Shown: one piece after another, positions 18,066 through 27,728 of the stretch
Layout: each line of letters starts with the position of its first letter
How positions within the stretch are numbered: the first letter of the stretch is position 1
From: Caulobacteraceae bacterium
Lineage (GTDB): Bacteria; Pseudomonadota; Alphaproteobacteria; Caulobacterales; Caulobacteraceae
NCBI GenBank assembly: GCA_947476325.1
Contig: CANJPZ010000006.1
Span: forward strand, 1-64,000
DNA: 64,000 nucleotides
Direction of reading: 5' to 3'
Notes under the pieces: model-generated
The model's input: only the letters and a program-made list of their open reading frames with translations
Database searches by the model: none
What the model was told of the DNA's origin: nothing
Translations under genes and position numbers: made by a program

Positions 18066-19208
18066 GTGAAGATCATCGAAATCGTCGCCTCGGTCGCCAA
18101 CCTCTCGCACGGGCCGTCCTATTCGGTGCCGCGGCTGGCTGAGGGTGTGGCGGCGGCGGGCGGTGATGTTGAGCTGTTCACAGTAGGCGCTCCAGGTCAC
18201 GAGACCCGCAAAGGGGTCCTGCGCCGCACCTTTGCTCACGATCTGGCGGGTCTGCCGCGTATCGGCCATCTGCGGCTGTCGGGCGCCATGAGGCGCGCCC
18301 TGAGCGATCAGGCCGCCGCAGGCGCGGTGCTGCACACCCATGGCCTGTGGCTGGCTCCTAACCTCTATCCGGCCGATGCGGCGCGAAAGGCCGGAGGGCC
18401 GTTTGTCATTTCTCCCAGAGGCATGCTGGGTGAGGCGGCCATGTCGTTTTCATCTCTGCAAAAGCGGCTGTTCTGGGCGGCCTTTCAGCACCGGGCCATG
18501 GCCAGCGCCGACTTCATTCACGCGACCAGTACGGGCGAGCTGGCCGAGATCCGCGCCATGGGACTGTCCAACCCGGTGGCGGTCATCCCCAACGGCGTCG
18601 ACATCCCGCCGGCCGCGCAACCACCACAAGGCGCGGTGCGTATCGCTCTGTCCCTTGGCCGCATTCACCCCAAGAAGGGCCTTGACCGTCTGGTGCGGGC
18701 CTGGGCCCTGGCGGGCGCGGCCACCGAAGGCTGGCGACTGAAAATCATCGGTCCCAGTGAAATGGGACATGCCGACGCGCTCAAGGCGCTGGCCGGCGAA
18801 CTGGGGCTGACCAACGTCGAGGTGTCCGGCCCACTGTTCGATGACGCCAAGCTTGCCGCGTACCGCGAAGCCTCGCTGTTTGTCCTGCCGACCCTGAACG
18901 AGAATTTCGCCATGACGGTGGCCGAGGCCCTTGCGGCGGGCACGCCGGTGATCTCGACCAGGGGCGCGCCGTGGTCGGGCCTCGAGGTCGAAGGCTGCGG
19001 CTGGTGGATCGATCATGGCCAGGAGGCCATGGCGGCGACCTTGGCGACCGCCCTGACGAGTCCCGCCGGCGCCCTGACTGCCATGGGACAACGTGGCAGG
19101 GCCTGGATGCAGCGGGACTTTTCGTGGGATCACATCGGCAGGCGTATGCTGGCGGCTTATGAATGGGCTGTGGCCGGCGGTGCGCCCCCTTCGGAGATAG
19201 TCCTGTGA
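18066..19208 (+). CDS. Glycosyltransferase family 4
   Basis: A 380-residue GT4 enzyme starting at GTG 18066 (MKIIEIVASVANLSHGPSYS). HTHGLWLAPNLYPADAAR and VISPRGML are typical N-domain features of WbpY/WcaI-like GTs. The C domain shows ALSLGRIHPKKGLDRLVRAW and a NENFAMTVAEALAAGTPVIS segment with the EX7E motif. The stop overlaps the GTG of the next gene by 4 bp. The substrate is unknown. Confidence 0.87.
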   Translation: MKIIEIVASVANLSHGPSYSVPRLAEGVAAAGGDVELFTVGAPGHETRKGVLRRTFAHDLAGLPRIGHLRLSGAMRRALSDQAAAGAVLHTHGLWLAPNLYPADAARKAGGPFVISPRGMLGEAAMSFSSLQKRLFWAAFQHRAMASADFIHATSTGELAEIRAMGLSNPVAVIPNGVDIPPAAQPPQGAVRIALSLGRIHPKKGLDRLVRAWALAGAATEGWRLKIIGPSEMGHADALKALAGELGLTNVEVSGPLFDDAKLAAYREASLFVLPTLNENFAMTVAEALAAGTPVISTRGAPWSGLEVEGCGWWIDHGQEAMAATLATALTSPAGALTAMGQRGRAWMQRDFSWDHIGRRMLAAYEWAVAGGAPPSEIVL

Positions 19209-19978
19209 CCCGTCTGGCCGACCAGATCACCGCCATCCTCCTGACCTATAACGAGGAAGACAATATCGCCCGCACCCTGGGTCAGCTGGCCTGGGCCCGG
19301 CAGGTGCTGGTTGTCGATTCCGGCAGCACTGACGCCACGCTGAAGATCGTCTCCGGGTTTCCCAATACGCGCGTCGTGACCCGGCCGTTCGACACCTTCG
19401 CCGGCCAGTGCAACTTCGCCCTGACCATGGCCGATACGCCCTGGGTTCTGTCCATGGACGCAGACTATGTGGTCAGCGATGCGCTCATCGCCGAGATCTC
19501 GGCGCTGGAAGTTGATCCCGGGGTGGCCGGTTATCGCGCGGGGTTCATCTACCAGATCTACGAGACCCGCCTGCGCGGTACGCTCTATCCGCCGCGCACT
19601 GTCCTCTATCGCAGGGACCTCGCCCGCTATCAGGACTTCGGTCATGGCCACGCCGTGCAGATCGACGGCGTCGTTCGGGACTTCAAAAGCAAAATCTACC
19701 ACGACGACCGCAAGCCATTGTCCCGCTGGTTCAGCTCACAGCAAAAATACGCGCGCCAGGAAGCCGACTATCTGTTGTTGACGCCGCGAGAGCGGCTGGG
19801 ATTCGCCGACAAGGTCAGGCTGGGCATGTTCCTGGCGCCGATCCTGGTGCCGATCCATGCGCTTCTTGTGAAGGGTTGCATCCTCGATGGTCGCGGCGGC
19901 TGGCTGTATGTGCTGCAACGGCTGCTGGCCGAGACGATGATCGCCATCGAACTGCTGGATCGGCGGCTGAGGCGCTGA
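19205..19978 (+). CDS. Glycosyltransferase family 2, WaaE/KdtX-like
   Basis: A 257-residue GT-A enzyme starting at GTG 19205, which overlaps the upstream stop (GTGA). It shows AILLTYNEEDNIARTL, then VVDSGSTDATLKI, and the metal-binding SMDADYVVSD (a DxD equivalent) near residue 90. The length and the C-terminal amphipathic segments match the LPS core/WaaE-type branch. It is likely an inverting transferase that adds a sugar or branch at the membrane surface. Confidence 0.85.
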   Translation: MTRLADQITAILLTYNEEDNIARTLGQLAWARQVLVVDSGSTDATLKIVSGFPNTRVVTRPFDTFAGQCNFALTMADTPWVLSMDADYVVSDALIAEISALEVDPGVAGYRAGFIYQIYETRLRGTLYPPRTVLYRRDLARYQDFGHGHAVQIDGVVRDFKSKIYHDDRKPLSRWFSSQQKYARQEADYLLLTPRERLGFADKVRLGMFLAPILVPIHALLVKGCILDGRGGWLYVLQRLLAETMIAIELLDRRLRR

Positions 19979-20070
19979 TTTCTGACAGCCAAAAGGTCGA
20001 CGCGAGCGTTTGGCCTGTGCGATAGAGCAAGGACGCGGGGCGGCCCCGGGTTCGCAAGTGGGGGCTAGGT

Positions 20071-21819
20071 TTGATTATTCTCGGGCTCAACGCATTCCAC
20101 GGCGATGCTTCGGCTGCCCTGGTGCGCGATGGCGTCCTGATCGCCGCCGCCGAGGAAGAGCGTTTCCGTCGCATAAAACACTGGGCCGGCTTTCCCGACC
20201 AGGCCATCGCCTATTGCCTGGAAGAAGCTGGCCTGACGCTGGCCGATATCGACTATGTCGCCGTCAACTCCGACAGCCGCGCCCATCGATGGGCCAAGGC
20301 GCTTTATGTCCTGGGCTCGCGGCCTGACCCGCGCCTGATCCTCGACCGCCTGAAGAACCGCAAAGCCCGAAAGGGCGTGCCCGAACATCTGGCCGAAGCC
20401 TTCCCGGGAGCCGCCTTCAAGGGGCAGGTGGTTCCGGTCGAACACCACATGAGCCACCTGTCCTCTGCCTTCCATGTCTCGCCGTTCGAAGAGGCGGCGG
20501 TGGTTTCGGTCGATGGCTTTGGCGATTTTTCCAGCGCCGCCTGGGGCCTGGGAAAAGGCGGCAAGATCGAGGTTGATGGGCGGGTGCTGTTTCCGCATTC
20601 GCTGGGCGCCTTCTATCAGGCAATCACCCAGTACCTGGGCTTTCCGCATTATGGCGACGAGTACAAGGTCATGGGCCTGGCGCCCTACGGCCAGCCGACC
20701 CGGCTGGACGAGATGCGCAAGATCGTCAGGTTGCAGGACGATGGGTCCTTTCGCCTCGACCTGACCTACTTCCGGCATCACCGCGAAAAGATCGATTACA
20801 CTTGGACCGGCGGCTCGCCCGAGGTGGGCGACCTGTTCTCGCCTGCGCTGGAAGCTCTTCTGGGGCCCCGCCGCGACCCGGCCGTGCCCTTGACCCAGGG
20901 CGACAAGGATCTCGCCCGCTCGGCCCAGGCCATGTACGAGGAGGCCTTCTTCCATCTGCTCGGCGCCATGCACAAACGCCACCCGGTGGACGCGATCTGT
21001 ATCGCCGGCGGCTGCGGCAACAACTCGGTCGCCAACGGCAAGGTTCGCCGCCTGACGCCCTACAAGCATGTCTATGTCCAGTCCGCGGCGGGTGACGCCG
21101 GCGGCGCGGTCGGTGCGGCCTTCGCGCTGTGGCACGACAAGGGCGGCAAGCGCGGCTTTGTCATGGACCACGCCTATTGGGGCCCCTCGTTCGGTCCGGA
21201 GCCCATCGCCGGCCTGGTCGCCGAAAAGAAGCAGGACCTCAAGGCGGCGGGATGCACGGTCAAGGTGATGACCGACGAGGACGCCCTGTGCGCCCGCACG
21301 GCAAAGGCCGCCTCGGACGGCCTTGTGGTCGGCTGGTTTCAGGGGCGGATGGAATGGGGCCCGCGCGCCCTCGGCGCCCGCTCAATCGTCGGCGATCCGC
21401 GCCGGGCCGACATGAAGGACATCCTCAACGCCAAGATCAAGCGCCGCGAAAGCTTCCGCCCCTTTGCGCCTTCGGTGCTCGAAGAGTCGGTGATCGACTG
21501 GTTCGAGGAAGAAGACGCCGTGCCCTTCATGATGCAGGTCTTCCAGATCCGCGAAGAACGCCGGCCTCAGATTCCCGCCGTGACCCACGTCGACGGCTCG
21601 GGACGCCTGCAGACGGTGAGCGCAAAGACCAACCCACGCTATCACAAGCTGATCTCCGCCTTCCGCGACATCACCGGCGTGCCCATGGTGCTCAACACCT
21701 CGTTCAATGAGAATGAGCCGGTGGTCTGCACGCCGGCCCAGGCGCTGGACTGTTTCCTGCGCACCAAAATGGATGTGCTCGTGCTGGGTGACACCTTCAT
21801 CGAGCGTAAAGCCGGATGA
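20071..21819 (+). CDS. NodU/CmcH-family carbamoyltransferase
   Basis: This 582-residue protein matches O-carbamoyltransferases, which transfer a carbamoyl group from carbamoyl phosphate, through carbamoyl-adenylate, to a hydroxyl. The N-terminal kinase-like domain begins MIILGLNAFHGDASAALVRD. The metal-binding EHHMSHLSSAF lies near residues 124-134, and the C-terminal YrdC-like domain carries GRMEWGPRALGARSI near residues 425-440. The start is TTG at 20071, preceded by a purine-rich stretch; no ATG is available nearby. In this locus it probably carbamoylates a sugar, as NodU does on Nod factor. Confidence 0.88.
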   Translation: MIILGLNAFHGDASAALVRDGVLIAAAEEERFRRIKHWAGFPDQAIAYCLEEAGLTLADIDYVAVNSDSRAHRWAKALYVLGSRPDPRLILDRLKNRKARKGVPEHLAEAFPGAAFKGQVVPVEHHMSHLSSAFHVSPFEEAAVVSVDGFGDFSSAAWGLGKGGKIEVDGRVLFPHSLGAFYQAITQYLGFPHYGDEYKVMGLAPYGQPTRLDEMRKIVRLQDDGSFRLDLTYFRHHREKIDYTWTGGSPEVGDLFSPALEALLGPRRDPAVPLTQGDKDLARSAQAMYEEAFFHLLGAMHKRHPVDAICIAGGCGNNSVANGKVRRLTPYKHVYVQSAAGDAGGAVGAAFALWHDKGGKRGFVMDHAYWGPSFGPEPIAGLVAEKKQDLKAAGCTVKVMTDEDALCARTAKAASDGLVVGWFQGRMEWGPRALGARSIVGDPRRADMKDILNAKIKRRESFRPFAPSVLEESVIDWFEEEDAVPFMMQVFQIREERRPQIPAVTHVDGSGRLQTVSAKTNPRYHKLISAFRDITGVPMVLNTSFNENEPVVCTPAQALDCFLRTKMDVLVLGDTFIERKAG

Positions 21820-22613
21820 TCCGCGCCCTCTACAAACTGGTGCTTGGCCTGCCGTCGTTCCGCGGCCGCCACCGGCTGGACGGCGCCCTGCGCGGCCTGC
21901 TGCAGCCGCCGGTCGACATGGTCGATGGCTTGAAGATGGAGCTCGATCCTCTCGAATGGACTCAAATAGAGTTCCTGTCTGGCAAGCTGCCGGAAACCCA
22001 AACCCTGGCCCTGATCCGCAACCTGCTGAATCCGGGCGACGTCTGTATCGATATCGGCGCCCACGTGGGGCTGCACGCCCTTGTCGCGGCTCAGGCCGTG
22101 GGGCCGACCGGTCAGGTCCTGGCGCTTGACCCCCAGCCCTACAATTGCGACCGGCTGCTCAACAACGCGGCCCTGAATGGCTTCAACCACATCCTGGTTC
22201 TGGCGGCGGCGGCTGGTGACCAGGACGGCTTTGTGGTGCTGCACAACCAGAAGCGCAACGACAAGACCCGGCTCACGCTGGCCGGCGCAGGGGTCAGTGA
22301 CGCAGCGACGCGGTTCGAGACGCCGGTTATGAAGCTCGACACCCTGGCGGCGCGTCATAACATCCATGCTGTCGACCTGATCAAGATCGACGTCGAAGGC
22401 TATGAGCACGAGGTTCTGCGCGGAGGTGCAGGCGTCCTGGCTGTGACCCGGAATGTCATCTTCGAAAGCCTGCCTGAAACCGGCAAATCCATGGTTCAGG
22501 AAACCGCGGGGGTTCTGATAGGTTTGGGCTTCACGCTGCGGCAAATCGATGGTTCGCCCTGGGAGCCGGGGCAAACTTCCATCGACAACAATGTGTGGGC
22601 GGCGCGGGACTGA
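21816..22613 (+). CDS. FkbM-family SAM-dependent methyltransferase
   Basis: The second FkbM protein of the locus, 265 residues, coupled to the carbamoyltransferase by an ATGA overlap. Motif I is VCIDIGAHVGLHALVAA near residue 71, followed by ALDPQPYN and LIKIDVEGYEHEVLRGG near residue 188, all typical of FkbM. Probable role: O-methylation of a sugar hydroxyl. It differs enough from the protein at 2258 that the two probably have different acceptors. Confidence 0.85.
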   Translation: MIRALYKLVLGLPSFRGRHRLDGALRGLLQPPVDMVDGLKMELDPLEWTQIEFLSGKLPETQTLALIRNLLNPGDVCIDIGAHVGLHALVAAQAVGPTGQVLALDPQPYNCDRLLNNAALNGFNHILVLAAAAGDQDGFVVLHNQKRNDKTRLTLAGAGVSDAATRFETPVMKLDTLAARHNIHAVDLIKIDVEGYEHEVLRGGAGVLAVTRNVIFESLPETGKSMVQETAGVLIGLGFTLRQIDGSPWEPGQTSIDNNVWAARD

Positions 22614-22662
22614 CCTTGCGGGTCACCCGGCGCGGCGAGTCAGAAGCTAGGGGACGGTCACG

Positions 22663-23517
22663 ATGGTGTTCAGCACCAGGATCAAGGACACGCTGAACGG
22701 CCTGCTTTCGCCGCTGAATCTGCGTCTGGATTCCCTGACCGCCGAAAAGTCGGAGGAACGGCGACTTGCCGGACTGATCGCGGGCGGTCACTTCGACAAG
22801 GCGCCCTATGCCTTGTCGCCCGGCATGAAGACGTTCGATCCGTCCCTGATCGCCGGCGCCTATGCGGAATATGCGCCTCGGATCGAGCGCCTGAAACGGC
22901 CGGAAACCAATGACGTCGGCTATGTCTATCCAGGCAACACCTTCTACCGCAGTCCGGATATGGAGGTGCTCTATTGTCTCGTCCGCAAGCTCGCGCCCAA
23001 ACGCGTCATTGAGGTCGGCTGCGGCAGCAGTACGCGCATCTGCCGCCAGGCGATCATGGACGGCGACCTTGCGACGCGGATCATTGCGATCGATCCATGG
23101 CCGCGCGTCGATATCGCCCCCCACGTCGATCAGTTCATCCAGAAACGCCTCGAAGAGGTCGATGCCGACGTCTTTGCCGCGCTGGAGGCGGGCGACGTCC
23201 TGTTCATCGACTCCAGCCATCTGGTGAGCGTCGGAAACGACTGCGCGCGTCTGTTCTGCGACATCATTCCCGCCCTGAAAAAGGGGGTCATCGTTCATGT
23301 GCACGACGTATTCCTCCCCTTCGACTATCCAAGGCATCAACTGGTCGAGATGAAGACCTGGGGGGAACAGTACCTGTTGCACGCACTGCTCCAGGGCGCG
23401 CGCCATGAGCTGATCTGGCCGGGGTACTATGTGCAGAAGATGCGGCCGGACCTGCATGCGCAATTGCCATTTCTCCAGGGGAATGATGCGCAAAGCTTCT
23501 GGTTCAGGATCGCCTGA
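22663..23517 (+). CDS. Class I SAM-dependent methyltransferase
   Basis: A 284-residue protein with RVIEVGCGSSTRICRQAIMD near residue 110 as motif I, IAIDPWPRVD, and DVLFIDSSHLVSVGND, then a VHDVFLPFDYPR segment as found in Methyltransf_24-like enzymes of capsule loci. The ATG at 22663 follows a 49-bp gap, and the 3' end lies 2 bp before the next gene. The acceptor is not predictable. Confidence 0.75.
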   Translation: MVFSTRIKDTLNGLLSPLNLRLDSLTAEKSEERRLAGLIAGGHFDKAPYALSPGMKTFDPSLIAGAYAEYAPRIERLKRPETNDVGYVYPGNTFYRSPDMEVLYCLVRKLAPKRVIEVGCGSSTRICRQAIMDGDLATRIIAIDPWPRVDIAPHVDQFIQKRLEEVDADVFAALEAGDVLFIDSSHLVSVGNDCARLFCDIIPALKKGVIVHVHDVFLPFDYPRHQLVEMKTWGEQYLLHALLQGARHELIWPGYYVQKMRPDLHAQLPFLQGNDAQSFWFRIA

Positions 23518-23519
23518 CC

Positions 23520-24626
23520 GTGCCAACCGTCATTGTCTGCGACTGGATTCCCCCCGAGTTCGGCGCTGTCGGACAGTACATGCACCGGCGCGCCCTTGGC
23601 CTGGCCGCCGCCGGCCAGCAGGTGGTCCTGATCGGCCTGGGCCAGGTGGGCCAGATCGAGCATCACGGCCTTCTGACCATCGTCCGCCTGGCCGCGCCCA
23701 AGCTTGCCAAGACCGCCTCGATTCCGCGCCGGGCGCTCTGGGCCTTTAACAACAGCCGGCGGCTGCTCGGCGAGGTTGGCCGCGCGCTGCGGGATTTTCC
23801 CGAAGGCGAGGGCGAAATCGTGGTGACCGGCTCGCCGCCGTTCCTGTCCTATCTGATGATCCTGGCCAATCTCTTCGCCTGGCGCAGGACTCTGGTTTAC
23901 CGGATCACCGACTTCTATCCCGAGACTCTGTTCGCGGCCGGGCACTTCCGCGCCCTGAAATGGCTGGAAGGGCCCTTTCACGCGTTGCGGCGCGGCGCCG
24001 ACCGCATCGAAGCTCTGGGCGAGGACCAGAAGCGGCGCCTGGTCGAGTCCGGCTTTCCCGCAGAGCGTATCGTCATTGTGCGCGACGACTCGCCGATCAG
24101 TGACTGGTCACGCCGGGCGCCCATCCAGCGCCCCTTCAGCGACGACAAGGTCACCTTGCTGTACTCGGGCAATCTGGGCGTCGCTCACGATCTACCGACC
24201 CTTTGCGCGGCCTATGAGCATCACGTGCGCAAGGGCTCGGATCGGGTCCGCATCTGGATGAACGGACAGGGGACCCGTGTTGCTGAACTGCAGGCTTTTT
24301 GCGAAGCCCGGGACTTGCCTCTGCACCTGACACCGCCCGCCGCGCTTGAAGACCTGCCCGAGGTGTTGCGGACAGGGGACGCCCAGCTGGTGCTGCTCAA
24401 GGATGATTTCTGGGGCTATGTCCTGCCCTCGAAAATCTACGCCTGCCTCGAACTGGACCAGCCGATATTGTATGTCGGTCCCTCTGAATCCGACCTGTAT
24501 CTCCTGCTGGCCGAACGTCCTTCTCCCTGGTTTCACGCCCGGCCGGGTGAGGTCGAGGCTTGCGCTGGGGCGCTGGAATCCCTGGCTGACAGCGTCCTGG
24601 CCGGGCGGGACAAGGCAAGGCGATGA
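23520..24626 (+). CDS. Glycosyltransferase, GT4-like
   Basis: A 368-residue protein from the GTG at 23520. IVCDWIPPEFGAVGQYMHRRAL matches the N-domain of GT4-like enzymes that resemble WbuB. The C-domain has LLYSGNLGVAHDLPTLCAAY and VLPSKIYACLELDQPILYVG, where the usual glutamate pair is reduced. The stop overlaps the following EEP gene (ATGA). Function in repeat-unit assembly is inferred from fold and location. Confidence 0.75.
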   Translation: MPTVIVCDWIPPEFGAVGQYMHRRALGLAAAGQQVVLIGLGQVGQIEHHGLLTIVRLAAPKLAKTASIPRRALWAFNNSRRLLGEVGRALRDFPEGEGEIVVTGSPPFLSYLMILANLFAWRRTLVYRITDFYPETLFAAGHFRALKWLEGPFHALRRGADRIEALGEDQKRRLVESGFPAERIVIVRDDSPISDWSRRAPIQRPFSDDKVTLLYSGNLGVAHDLPTLCAAYEHHVRKGSDRVRIWMNGQGTRVAELQAFCEARDLPLHLTPPAALEDLPEVLRTGDAQLVLLKDDFWGYVLPSKIYACLELDQPILYVGPSESDLYLLLAERPSPWFHARPGEVEACAGALESLADSVLAGRDKARR

Positions 24627-25648
24627 ATGGCGGCAAGGGCCGACTGATCGCCGGACTTTCAGCGCTTCCGCTGGACCTGATCCGCGCGGCCGTTTTGCTG
24701 TCTGTGTTCGGTTCGGCCCTGGTCGGCGTGCTGGCCATCGGCGGCCGGTTCAGTCGCCTGCTCGATGCGCCGGCGCACCTGGCTCTGGCGGGTCTTGCCC
24801 TGTCCCTGGTGATGCTGCTGGCCGCGCTCCTGACCTCAACCGGACATAGCCGGACGCCTGTTGTTCTGGGTTTGGTCGGGGTGGTGGCGTGGTCGGTGCT
24901 GGTCAATCCCGAGTACGCATCCGCCCTGTCAGCCAAAATGGCGGCGCCGGGCGGCGACAGCATCAAGGTGGTGCAATTCAACCTTTGGTCCAGCAATGCC
25001 GACCACGCCGTCACCGCTGACTGGATCCTGAAGCAGGACGCCGACGTCGTGGCGGTCGAGGAGGTCTCGGTCAATTCCTACGGTGTCCTGCGGCGGCTCA
25101 AGGCGCAGTACCCGTTCATGGTCGGCTGCAGCGATCCCAGTCCCTGCTCGACCATGATTTTGACGAAGACCGCGCCAATTGCCTCAGGCGGACAGACCAG
25201 CCCGTTCGGGCCCGCCAATCTGGTCTGGGTGAAGATGGCCGGGTCCGGCGGCGAATTCACCCTGGTCGGCGCTCACCATTCCTGGCCCTATCCTGCGGCC
25301 GACCAACCCTCCCAGGTCAGCTGGACGGCCGATGTGCTGAAGACCTTCGACCGCGACAGCCTGATCGTGGCCGGAGATTTCAACTCTACCCCCTGGTCGG
25401 CGTCCCTGCGGCGGCAGGACAAGCTGTTTGATCTGCATCGTGTGACGCGCGCCCTGCCGACCTTTCCCGCGCGGACGTTTGCGCGCCGCCCGATCGCTTT
25501 TCCTGTCCCGTTCCTGCCCCTCGACCATGTCTACACAGGCAAGGCCTGGCAGGCAGTCAGCGTCAAGCGCGGTCCCCGGCTGGGCTCGGACCACTATCCG
25601 GTGGTTGTCGTCCTGCGGCGCATTGAAGTTGCCGCCCAATCCCGGTAA
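24623..25648 (+). CDS. Membrane-anchored endonuclease/exonuclease/phosphatase-family protein
   Basis: A 341-residue protein with two to three hydrophobic N-terminal segments (about residues 18-40, 50-72 and 75-92), then an EEP domain likely facing the periplasm. The domain motifs are VVQFNLWSSN near residue 113, VVAVEEV with the metal-binding Glu, VAGDFNSTPW near 250, and GSDHYPVVV at the end. EEP enzymes cleave phosphodiesters in nucleic acids or lipids. It is coupled by 4 bp to a glycosyltransferase gene, so a role on a lipid or sugar phosphate is plausible, but this is inference. Confidence 0.8.
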   Translation: MNGGKGRLIAGLSALPLDLIRAAVLLSVFGSALVGVLAIGGRFSRLLDAPAHLALAGLALSLVMLLAALLTSTGHSRTPVVLGLVGVVAWSVLVNPEYASALSAKMAAPGGDSIKVVQFNLWSSNADHAVTADWILKQDADVVAVEEVSVNSYGVLRRLKAQYPFMVGCSDPSPCSTMILTKTAPIASGGQTSPFGPANLVWVKMAGSGGEFTLVGAHHSWPYPAADQPSQVSWTADVLKTFDRDSLIVAGDFNSTPWSASLRRQDKLFDLHRVTRALPTFPARTFARRPIAFPVPFLPLDHVYTGKAWQAVSVKRGPRLGSDHYPVVVVLRRIEVAAQSR

Positions 25649-25692
25649 TCGACGCCCTTCCTTTGAAGTCGCGTCAGTAACAGGGGCTCCAC

Positions 25693-26664
25693 ATGACCAA
25701 ATCCGCACTGGTGCTCGGCGCCGGAGGATTCATCGGCGGGCATCTGGTCAGGCGCCTGAAGGGCGAAGGCTTCTGGGTGCGCGGCGTTGATCTCAAGTTC
25801 AACGAATACGCCGAGACCGAGGCCGACGATTTCGTCATTGGCGACCTTCGCGAGCAGGACGTGGTCCGGGCGGTCATCGACCGGCGCTTCGACGAGATCT
25901 ATCAACTGGCGGCCGATATGGGCGGGGCTGGCTATATCTTCACCGGCGAGCACGACGCCGACATCATGCACAATTCGGCGACCATCAACCTCAACGTCGC
26001 TGACGCCGCACACAAGCGTAACATCAAGCGGGTGTTCTATTCCTCATCGGCCTGCATGTACCCGGCCCACAATCAGGAAGATCCCGACAATCCCAACTGC
26101 GCCGAGGATTCCGCCTATCCGGCCGCGCCGGACAGCGAGTACGGCTGGGAGAAGCTGTTCTCCGAGCGCCTGTTCCTGGCTTACAATCGCAACCACGGCG
26201 CCCAGAACCGTGTCGCGCGCTATCACAACATCTTCGGCCCCCAGGGCACCTGGGACGGCGGCAAGGAAAAGGCCCCCGCCGCGGTTTGCCGCAAGGTCGC
26301 CCAGGCCCGCTCGGGCGGCTCGATCGAAATCTGGGGCGATGGCTTGCAGACCCGATCCTTCCTCTATGTCGACGAATGCCTCGAAGGCTCGACCCGGCTG
26401 CTGCGTTCGGACATCGATTTTCCGGTCAATATCGGCTCGGACGAGATGGTCAGCATCAACCAGCTGGCCATGATGGTCGCCGAAATCGCCGGCAAGTCCC
26501 TGACGCTCGAACATATTCCGGGGCCCCTGGGCGTGCGCGGCCGCAACTCGGACAACCGTCTGATCCAGAAGGCCCTTGGCTGGTCGCCCAGCCAGCCTCT
26601 GGTCAAGGGGCTTGAGAAGACTTACGCGTGGATTGAACAGCAGGTCCACCGGAACGCGGCCTGA
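25693..26664 (+). CDS. GDP-mannose 3,5-epimerase-like protein
   Basis: A 323-residue extended SDR. It closely follows the plant GDP-D-mannose 3',5'-epimerase pattern: [10 protein letters not shown] at 9-18, AADMGG at 73-78, SSSACMYP with Cys121, SEYGWEK with Tyr150 and Lys154, [13 protein letters not shown] with Lys193, and GVRGRNSDN at 280-288 with the arginines that bind the phosphates. The presence of both the Cys and the Lys acid-base residues favours conversion of GDP-mannose to GDP-L-galactose or GDP-L-gulose. It lies directly before gmd. The closest alternative is a general NAD-dependent epimerase of unknown product. Confidence 0.85.
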   Translation: MTKSALVLGAGGFIGGHLVRRLKGEGFWVRGVDLKFNEYAETEADDFVIGDLREQDVVRAVIDRRFDEIYQLAADMGGAGYIFTGEHDADIMHNSATINLNVADAAHKRNIKRVFYSSSACMYPAHNQEDPDNPNCAEDSAYPAAPDSEYGWEKLFSERLFLAYNRNHGAQNRVARYHNIFGPQGTWDGGKEKAPAAVCRKVAQARSGGSIEIWGDGLQTRSFLYVDECLEGSTRLLRSDIDFPVNIGSDEMVSINQLAMMVAEIAGKSLTLEHIPGPLGVRGRNSDNRLIQKALGWSPSQPLVKGLEKTYAWIEQQVHRNAA

Positions 26665-26675
26665 GCAGGGGGCGG

Positions 26676-27728
26676 ATGGCCAAGACAGCGCTCATAACCG
26701 GGGTAACGGGCCAGGACGGCGCCTATCTGGCCGAGCTCCTGCTCGCCAAGGGCTACGTGGTCCACGGCATCAAGCGCCGCTCGTCCTCGTTGAACACCGG
26801 CCGCATCGATCACATCTATCTCGACCCCCACATCGAGAACGCCCGGTTCTCGCTGCACTACGGCGACATGACCGATGCGGCGAACCTGATCCGCGTGGTG
26901 CAGGAAACCCAGCCTGACGAGATCTACAATCTCGCCGCCCAGTCCCACGTCCACGTCAGTTTCGAGACTGCCGAATATACCGCCAACGCTGACGGCGTCG
27001 GCGCGCTGCGTCTGCTCGAGGCCGTCCGGCTGCTGGGCCTGGCGGGCAAGACCCGCTTCTATCAGGCCTCGACCTCGGAACTGTACGGCAAGGTCCGCGA
27101 GACGCCCCAGACCGAGCTGACTCCCTTTTATCCGCGCAGTCCCTACGCTGTAGCCAAGCTCTACGCCTACTGGATGACGGTGAACTACCGCGAGGCCTAT
27201 GGCATCCACGCCTCGAACGGAATCCTGTTCAACCACGAAAGCCCGATCCGCGGCGAGACGTTCGTCACCCGCAAGATTACCCGCGCCGTGGCCGCCATCG
27301 AGCTGGGCCTGCAGGAAAAGCTCTATCTGGGTAATCTCGACGCCGAACGCGACTGGGGCCACGCGAAGGACTACGTCGAGGGCATGTGGCGCATCGTCCA
27401 GCAGGACGAGGCTGACGACTATGTGTTGGCCACCGGCGAGACACGCTCGGTGCGGGAATTTGTCGAACGCGCCTTCGCCCAGGTCGGGCGCACTATCGAA
27501 TGGCGGGGCCAGAGCGTGGACGAGCGCGGCCATGATGCTCGTACCGGCCAGATGCTGATCGAAATCGACCCGGCCTATTTCCGCCCCACCGAAGTTGATC
27601 GGCTGATCGGCGATGCGTCCAAGGCGCGCGCAAAACTGGGCTGGGCGCCGACAATCGGGTTCGAACAACTGGTCGCCGAAATGGTCGCCGGCGATCTCGA
27701 GGTCATGGCCAGGGAGCGCCGGACCTGA
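26676..27728 (+). CDS. gmd: GDP-mannose 4,6-dehydratase
   Basis: A 350-residue enzyme that converts GDP-D-mannose to GDP-4-keto-6-deoxy-D-mannose. The N-terminal [30 protein letters not shown], the STSELYG active-site stretch, [15 protein letters not shown] with the Tyr-x3-Lys pair, and [15 protein letters not shown] are all signature elements. It starts 11 bp after the epimerase stop. Its stop overlaps the first codons of fcl, forming a gmd-fcl pair for GDP-L-fucose. Confidence 0.95.
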   Translation: MAKTALITGVTGQDGAYLAELLLAKGYVVHGIKRRSSSLNTGRIDHIYLDPHIENARFSLHYGDMTDAANLIRVVQETQPDEIYNLAAQSHVHVSFETAEYTANADGVGALRLLEAVRLLGLAGKTRFYQASTSELYGKVRETPQTELTPFYPRSPYAVAKLYAYWMTVNYREAYGIHASNGILFNHESPIRGETFVTRKITRAVAAIELGLQEKLYLGNLDAERDWGHAKDYVEGMWRIVQQDEADDYVLATGETRSVREFVERAFAQVGRTIEWRGQSVDERGHDARTGQMLIEIDPAYFRPTEVDRLIGDASKARAKLGWAPTIGFEQLVAEMVAGDLEVMARERRT

